A DNA stretch of 10,000 nucleotides, from assembly GCF_020217185.1 (NCBI RefSeq), contig NZ_JAIWNX010000113.1:1-10000 (forward strand), read 5' to 3'. The notes beneath the pieces were generated by a model. It searched no databases. It saw only the letters and a list, made by a program, of their open reading frames with translations, and had not been told where the DNA came from. Both the position numbers and the translations under genes were made by a program. This document shows positions 6,176-10,000 of the stretch, piece by piece. Numbering within the stretch: position 1 is the first letter of the stretch; each line of letters starts with the position of its first letter. Source of the stretch: Asticcacaulis sp. GTDB lineage: Bacteria; Pseudomonadota; Alphaproteobacteria; Caulobacterales; Caulobacteraceae.

Positions 6176-6800
6176 ATACCGCGCTGGGTTTTTGGCGGGC
6201 GCGGGCTTCGGCCACCGCCTGAACCATGTCCTCGCGGCTCTGAAACGCCCCTGGATAGACGGCATTGCCGACCACAAAGGACGGCGTGCCGCGGAAACCA
6301 AAGCCCATGGCCTGCGCGTCATTGCGCAGCAAAAGTGCCTCATAGGCCTCGGCCTTTTCACGATAGGCCGCCAGCGCCGCCGCCGGCGTCAGACCGGTCG
6401 CAGACAGGGCGGCAAACACATCGCCCTTGCTCAACTGACTGCCCGTCGCCATCAGGGCCAGATGCACGTCGAGATACCGCCCCAGCGCCTGCGCCCCCAG
6501 GGCCACCTGCGCCGCGTAGTGCGAGCCTTCGCCGAAGATGATCCAGTCGCGCATGACCAGCCGGATCTGACCGTCCTTCGCCACCACATCGAGCAGCAGC
6601 GGGTGCATCCGCTTACAGACGCCGCACTGATAATCGAAATATTCGACAATCGTGACATCGCCCTGCGGATTGCCCAGCACCGGCACCAGCGGATCATAGT
6701 GCACCTCAGGCAGCTTCGGCACAGGTGCCGGCTCTTGCGCAACAACGGGGGCCGCCAGAAGCGCCGGGGCGGCGGCCAGCAGATGACGACGGGAAATCAT
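6174..6800 (-). CDS. DsbA-like thioredoxin-fold thiol:disulfide oxidoreductase
   Basis: A 208-residue exported protein of the DsbA/Com1-like thioredoxin family. The active site C-G-V-C is at 59-62 in VEYFDYQCGVCKRMHPLL, the usual context of this group. The cis-proline loop is GTPSFVVG (171-178, Pro173), followed by the typical PGAF segment. The helical insertion lies at about 90-165. The signal peptide starts with SRRHLLAA, a twin-arginine motif of the Tat type, and ends near VVAQEP. I chose ATG 6800 because it starts at the signal peptide and overlaps the stop of the upstream gene as ATGA; AGGAG (minus strand, 6816-6812) lies 11 nt away. It is the last gene of the Sel1/DsbD-alpha/DsbA set. 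It could form, reduce or isomerise disulfides in periplasmic proteins; the direction cannot be read from the sequence, but the DsbD-alpha neighbour favours reduction or isomerisation. Confidence 0.9.
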   Translation of the reverse strand: MISRRHLLAAAPALLAAPVVAQEPAPVPKLPEVHYDPLVPVLGNPQGDVTIVEYFDYQCGVCKRMHPLLLDVVAKDGQIRLVMRDWIIFGEGSHYAAQVALGAQALGRYLDVHLALMATGSQLSKGDVFAALSATGLTPAAALAAYREKAEAYEALLLRNDAQAMGFGFRGTPSFVVGNAVYPGAFQSREDMVQAVAEARARQKPSAV

Positions 6801-7198
6801 GGACGCGGACGCTCCTGCACAGCGGGTATAAGGACAGTAATGGGGATATAGCACAGGCCGTCTTCCTGACAGCCGCGATAGGTGAGCCGAACCGGCCCGG
6901 CATGGCGGAACGAGGCCCGCGCCGTACCATAATAGACCTCGGTCGGCCCGAAGGTCGGGTCGGGTTTGATGCGCCCGGCAGGCGTTTTAACGCTCAGGGG
7001 ACGCCCGCTGGCGTCCTTCGCTTCGATATGGGCGCGATAGAGATAATAACCCTTCGGCATCCGCCAGCTCAGCCGCACCTGATCGTCGTGCCGTTGCCAA
7101 CTGAACGCAAAGGCCCTGTCCGGCGGCAAGGGGGCTTCCCGCGCCGACGCGGAGGTCAGCACCAGCGGCAGGCACAGAAAAAGGGACATGACGCGCAT
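6797..7198 (-). CDS. Stand-alone DsbD N-terminal (alpha) domain protein
   Basis: A 133-residue periplasmic protein consisting of a signal peptide (1-19, cleavage after ASA) and a single DsbD-alpha domain. The match to the N-terminal domain of E. coli DsbD is clear: PDRAFAFSWQ near 26-35, GYYLYRAHI near 50-58, PTEVYYG, and YRGCQEDGLCYIP (108-119). Cys110 and Cys116 have the same C-x5-C spacing as the redox pair Cys103/Cys109 of E. coli DsbD. The membrane (beta) and thioredoxin (gamma) domains of DsbD are absent: the frame stops after residue 133, overlapping the dsbA-like start. It must therefore be reduced by a separate partner or do something else, probably passing electrons to the adjacent DsbA-like protein. 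The start is uncertain: ATG 7198 gives the better signal peptide, ATG 7189 has AGGGA about 10 nt upstream, and a TTG at 7228 is unlikely. It lies 33 nt downstream of the Sel1 gene. Confidence 0.85.
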   Translation of the reverse strand: MRVMSLFLCLPLVLTSASAREAPLPPDRAFAFSWQRHDDQVRLSWRMPKGYYLYRAHIEAKDASGRPLSVKTPAGRIKPDPTFGPTEVYYGTARASFRHAGPVRLTYRGCQEDGLCYIPITVLIPAVQERPRP

Positions 7199-7231
7199 GT
7201 CCCTGTCTCTATCAGCCGCCGACGGCAAAAA

Positions 7232-8719
7232 CTAGCTCTTGGGCGCGAACAGCTTTGCTACCTCGGCCTTCTCGGCATCGGTCATCTGAGACTGGATCGA
7301 CTTGAGCGCCGTTGTGGCGTTTTCATGCCCATGCACACGCGCGGCCATAAACCACACATAGGCCTTGACCAGATCCTTCGGACCGCCCTCGCCCTTGGTG
7401 TACATTACGGCCAGGTTAAAGGCCGCGTCCGCCTGTCCATTGCGGGCGGCGACTTCGAACCACTGACGCGCCGCCACATCGTCCTTGGGCAAGAGGCCGC
7501 CCTGATAGAAGTAGGTGCCGATGGCGTTCTGAGCGTCAGGATTGCCGCCGACCGCCGCCTCCTTATAGAAGACCAGCGCCTTTTGCGGGTCGGCCGCGAC
7601 GCCTTCGCCGCTGTCGTAGGCGACGGCGATCTTGTACATAGCGCCTGGATGCTTGGCCTTGGCCGCTTCGCGGAACCAGCCCAGCGCCGTATTGGGATCG
7701 GCCTTGATAGTGCCTTCGCCATATTCGAGAATCTGCCCCACGGCGTATTGCGCCGGGGCATAACCGTATTTGGCGGCTTCGCTGTAGTTTTTATAGGCCT
7801 TGTTGAGGTCCTTCGGCACGCCATTGCCGTAGTAGTAGATGTCGCCGACGATCTTTGAAGCAGGAATGAAACCGATGGAGGCGGCCTTTTCGAACCATTT
7901 CAGCGCCTCTTTCGGATCGCGCGGCACGCCGAAGCCGGTCAGATATATCTTGGCCAGCGTCATGGTCGCTTCGGCCCGCGTCTCCATATAGTCCGGATTT
8001 TTGGGGTCAAACGGATGCGGCCGGCGCATGTTTACCGGCTGTTCGGCGACCTTGCGGAACCAGAAAATGGCGTCCTTGGGGCTTTTGGGCGTGCCTAGCC
8101 CTTCGAGATACATGCGCGCGATATAGAAGGCCGCGTCTTCATAACCGATCTTGTTATAGGCGGTTTTGAACATGGCCAGCGCTTCGGGGTACTTCTTCTG
8201 ATCGAAGAAATCGAAGGCCTGATAGATGGTCTTGTCCCGGCGCAGAATGGTGGCGCGACCGGCAGCAAAACGACGATCCGTATCGGTACAGCCCCCTGTG
8301 CCCGTCTCCGCCCCCGACTCATCTGTGCCACGGTCCTGACGGTCAAAGAAGCCCGTTCCACTGCTCTCCCGCGACGCGTCGCCCAAGGGGCTGTTTTCGC
8401 TGAAATTATTGGGGTCGTTGATATCGTAGGTGCCGGTCGTTTCGCGGATATAGTCGGCGATGTAGTCCGAGCTGCCGTCGCTGCCGATAAACCCGCACGA
8501 GGAGGCGCTGCGTGTATCGATGCGCATATTCTGCTCAGGGACGCTGCTCTTTCTTTTGAGGAAGACGGTGACGTCGGTGACGTTATTCGCGCTCTCACTG
8601 GCAGCCGGGGCCGGGGTTTGCGCCGGCTTCTCTGTCGTCTGGGCCCATGTGCTTAAAGGTGCGGCCACAAGAACCAGCGCACACATACCGGCGTGAAATT
8701 TCGCAATGCCCTGACGCAT
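7232..8719 (-). CDS. Exported Sel1-repeat (SLR/TPR-like) protein
   Basis: A 495-residue protein with a signal peptide (1-26, cleavage after WAQ or TWA), a low-complexity linker (27-45), a unique region (about 46-160) rich in Ser, Gly and Asp, and a solenoid of Sel1-like repeats from about 165 to 470. The repeats follow the A-x-x-x-L-G-x-x-Y-x-x-G-x-G-V-x-x-D-x-x-K-A-x-x-W-[FY]-x-x-A-A pattern; clear copies begin near residues 196, 251, 287, 323, 360, 396 and 432. Such repeats bind other proteins and occur in exported regulators and adaptors such as ExoR. The mature protein has only two cysteines, Cys75 and Cys144, both in the unique region. They could form one disulfide and make the protein a client of the Dsb-type genes that follow. 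ATG 8719 is supported by GAGGGGGAAG just upstream. A candidate promoter lies at 8810-8837. The specific function is unknown. Confidence 0.88.
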   Translation of the reverse strand: MRQGIAKFHAGMCALVLVAAPLSTWAQTTEKPAQTPAPAASESANNVTDVTVFLKRKSSVPEQNMRIDTRSASSCGFIGSDGSSDYIADYIRETTGTYDINDPNNFSENSPLGDASRESSGTGFFDRQDRGTDESGAETGTGGCTDTDRRFAAGRATILRRDKTIYQAFDFFDQKKYPEALAMFKTAYNKIGYEDAAFYIARMYLEGLGTPKSPKDAIFWFRKVAEQPVNMRRPHPFDPKNPDYMETRAEATMTLAKIYLTGFGVPRDPKEALKWFEKAASIGFIPASKIVGDIYYYGNGVPKDLNKAYKNYSEAAKYGYAPAQYAVGQILEYGEGTIKADPNTALGWFREAAKAKHPGAMYKIAVAYDSGEGVAADPQKALVFYKEAAVGGNPDAQNAIGTYFYQGGLLPKDDVAARQWFEVAARNGQADAAFNLAVMYTKGEGGPKDLVKAYVWFMAARVHGHENATTALKSIQSQMTDAEKAEVAKLFAPKS

Positions 8720-8809
8720 CGTCTTCCCCCTCTTTCCCTGTGACAGACCTTGGACGGCCCTTGGTTATCTGCGTTTGATACGGCGCAAGGACCGCAAATC
8801 CTGCGCGCG

Positions 8810-8837
8810 ATAATGAAGTTCGCGCAATTTGCGTCAA
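8810..8837 (-). promoter_or_regulatory. Candidate promoter of the Sel1/DsbD-alpha/DsbA operon
   Basis: On the minus strand TTGACG (8837-8832) and CATTAT (8815-8810) are 16 nt apart, matching the sigma-70 consensus at 5/6 and 4/6 positions. The position is about 95 nt upstream of the Sel1 start codon. Overlap with a perfect inverted repeat supports a regulated promoter. The call is by eye. Confidence 0.45.
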
Positions 8838-8874
8838 GTTCAATCGTCAATTGTGCCATCTTAATTGCGCGAAC
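8818..8874. promoter_or_regulatory. Perfect 12-bp inverted repeat at the Sel1 operon promoter
   Basis: GTTCGCGCAATT (8818-8829) is exactly complementary to AATTGCGCGAAC (8863-8874), with 33 nt between. One arm lies between the candidate -35 and -10 boxes, the other about 25 bp upstream of the -35. It is also just downstream of the DUF4197 stop (8879). It could be a two-site operator bound with DNA looping, or an RNA hairpin ending or attenuating transcription from DUF4197. No T-tract follows, which argues against a simple terminator. Confidence 0.6.
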
Positions 8875-8878
8875 GCGG

Positions 8879-9595
8879 CTATCCGAACACAGCCTTGAGA
8901 ATGGCGCTGGTGCGTTTGGCCGGATCGGTGCGGATGGCCGTCTCTTCGGTGCCGACATAGTGGAACAGGCCGCCCAGCGCCTTACCCACGGCGAATTCGC
9001 TTAAATAGACCTTCGGCTCTTTCTTGATATAGCCATTCAGCCCGTTGCGCTTGATGGCGCGGTCCAGCGCCTGCACCGCCCCCGTCTGCTGCAAGGCGGT
9101 TTCTATTGGTGGCGTGAACAGGGTGGTCAGGCGCGGCGTCGTCGCCTTTTGCAGATACTGCGTGCCGGAGGTCGGCCCGCCCTTCACGATACCGATGGCG
9201 TCCTGAATGGTCAGGGCCTTGATGGCATCAATAAACAGCCCCTTGGCCACCGGGGCGGCGGTTTCGGCAGCACGGTTCATCTTCAGGTGCACATCGTCCA
9301 GCGCCCCGGACAGGCCCAGCGGTTTCAGCGTCCTTTGCACCTTCGACAGGGTGTCGGGCAGCGGAATGCGGATCAGGCTGTCGCCCCAGTAGCCGTCGGT
9401 CCTCGCCACCCGCGTCACCGCGGCGGCGGCCCCCAGCGACAGGGCTTCGCGCAGGCCACTGTCGGCCTGCGAAGCGGTCAGCCCGCCTTTGGAGGCCGTC
9501 ACGGCCTTGATCACCTTCGACAGATCGCTTTCGGCGGCGGCCTGCGTGGTCCACCCTGCCGAAATCAGTGCCGCTATCACAAAACGCCGCTCCAT
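8879..9595 (-). CDS. Exported DUF4197 family protein
   Basis: A 238-residue protein with a signal peptide (1-21, cleavage after AAA) and one DUF4197 domain covering most of the rest. Family features are visible: SGLREALSLGAAAAV (46-60), DSLIRIPLPDTL (72-83), the MNRAAETAAPVAKGLFIDAI block (106-125), LTIQDAIGIVKGGPTSGTQY (128-147) and a C-terminal domain with YVGTEETAIRTDPAKRTSAIL (213-233). The family is common in Proteobacteria and has no established function. I chose ATG 9595 because GGGGAG lies 7 nt upstream and the signal peptide starts there; the in-frame ATG at 9610 has no Shine-Dalgarno. It lies 159 nt upstream of the Sel1 operon on the same strand and 224 nt downstream of ilvD, with a palindromic repeat in between. 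Membership is sure; the role is unknown. Confidence 0.9.
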   Translation of the reverse strand: MERRFVIAALISAGWTTQAAAESDLSKVIKAVTASKGGLTASQADSGLREALSLGAAAAVTRVARTDGYWGDSLIRIPLPDTLSKVQRTLKPLGLSGALDDVHLKMNRAAETAAPVAKGLFIDAIKALTIQDAIGIVKGGPTSGTQYLQKATTPRLTTLFTPPIETALQQTGAVQALDRAIKRNGLNGYIKKEPKVYLSEFAVGKALGGLFHYVGTEETAIRTDPAKRTSAILKAVFG

Positions 9596-9664
9596 CCGCG
9601 TGCTCCCCATGGCTTTGGTTAACGATACGATGGCGCAGATGAATTGGGAATGAAAAAGGAGAAG

Positions 9665-9816
9665 CCCCTCCCCTGATTTGGCTTCGCCGAACTTCGTTTC
9701 AGGGGTGGATTTTGGAGCGAAGCGACAAAAGACGGTGGGGTTAATACCGTAGCTTTAACCCCACCGTCAGTCTCACCTTAGTTCGACTGCCACCTCCCCT
9801 GAAATCAGGGGAGGCT
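9665..9816. repeat. Nested palindromic intergenic repeat between ilvD and DUF4197
   Basis: Outer arms CCTCCCCTGATTT (9667-9679) and AAATCAGGGGAGG (9802-9814) are exactly complementary. Inside lies a 14-bp perfect stem, GACGGTGGGGTTAA (9731-9744) with TTAACCCCACCGTC (9755-9768). Shorter pairs compete: CCCCTGA (9670-9676) with TCAGGGG (9699-9705), GCTTCGC (9681-9687) with GCGAAGC (9717-9723), and CCTCCCCTGA (9793-9802) with TCAGGGGAGG (9805-9814). The last of these could end the ilvD transcript, although no T-tract follows. The overall design resembles REP- or MITE-type elements; no transposase is present. Confidence 0.75.
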
Positions 9817-9819
9817 CTA

Positions 9820-10000
9820 TCAACGACGCAGCAAACTCACATCGCGCACCGCGCCGGTATCGGCGCTGGTGACCATGGCAGCATAGGCCTGAAGCGCCGC
9901 CGAAACGTATCGCTCGCGGTTTTTCGGCGTGTAGGCATCCTTGCCACGGGCTTCTTCCTTCGCGCGACGCTCGGCGATCACGGCATCGGAAACCGCCAGC
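9820..10000 (-). CDS. ilvD: Dihydroxy-acid dehydratase, C-terminal end (partial)
   Basis: Only the last 59 residues lie in the window; the gene continues past its right edge. The visible end, including [20 protein letters not shown] followed by VRDVSLLRR and a TGA stop (9822-9820), matches the C-terminus of IlvD, where ATSADKGAVRD is characteristic in E. coli. IlvD is the iron-sulfur enzyme that converts dihydroxy acids to 2-keto acids in valine, leucine and isoleucine synthesis. The preceding region ([20 protein letters not shown]) is the usual charged helix. The active site and cluster cysteines lie outside the window and cannot be checked. Confidence 0.9.
   Translation of the reverse strand, partial: LAVSDAVIAERRAKEEARGKDAYTPKNRERYVSAALQAYAAMVTSADTGAVRDVSLLRR

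Noticed and set aside
6725..7858. 377-codon plus-strand open frame across dsbA, DsbD-alpha and Sel1 genes
   Set aside because: It crosses three well-supported minus-strand genes and their junctions, and its translation resembles no protein family.
1270..9631. ATCGTATCGTT shared by 1270-1280 and, in reverse, 9621-9631; related GTATCGTT at 1359 and its near-complement at 107
   Set aside because: An 11-mer shared by two sites is expected by chance several times in 10 kb when both strands are compared. There is no common context.

Overview
The window is about 60% GC and bacterial. ActP is very close to the proteobacterial acetate permease, the candidate promoters have TTGACG-type -35 boxes, and one protein resembles alphaproteobacterial Hpt proteins. 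Together these suggest an alphaproteobacterium, perhaps of the Caulobacterales. That assignment is inference from gene content, not from a marker gene.

Layout. (1) 152-1168 (+) encodes an AraC-type regulator. (2) 1169-1440 holds two adjacent palindromic units whose stems differ only by compensated base pairs, followed by a plausible promoter. (3) 1441-1994 (+) carries a strongly initiated 26-codon ORF coupled by ATGA to an Hpt-like protein that lacks the usual phospho-acceptor histidine. (4) 2876-3763 and 1997-2815 (-) encode an exported cyclophilin-type PPIase and a four-helix membrane protein of unknown function. The membrane-protein gene ends 2 bp from the Hpt-like gene, tail to tail. (5) 4000-5984 (+) is a DUF485-actP acetate uptake operon ending in a clear intrinsic terminator. 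(6) 6050-6176 is a run of three hairpins. (7) 8719-6174 (-) is a compact periplasmic set: a Sel1-repeat protein with two cysteines in its mature part, a stand-alone DsbD-alpha domain, and a DsbA-like thioredoxin with a twin-arginine signal. (8) 8879-9595 (-) is an exported DUF4197 protein. (9) 9665-9816 is a nested palindromic repeat. (10) The window ends inside ilvD (-).

How the genes fit together. DUF485 and ActP are the standard acetate uptake pair. The Sel1/DsbD-alpha/DsbA set looks like a dedicated periplasmic thiol-disulfide module, with the Sel1 protein as a possible client. The AraC regulator and the Hpt-like pair face the same way but are separated by the palindromes, and nothing links them functionally.

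Best candidates for something undescribed are the covarying palindromes (1185-1346), the stand-alone DsbD-alpha operon (6174-8719), and the coupled small ORF with its Hpt-like partner. No CRISPR array, complete insertion sequence, tRNA, rRNA or prophage gene was seen.
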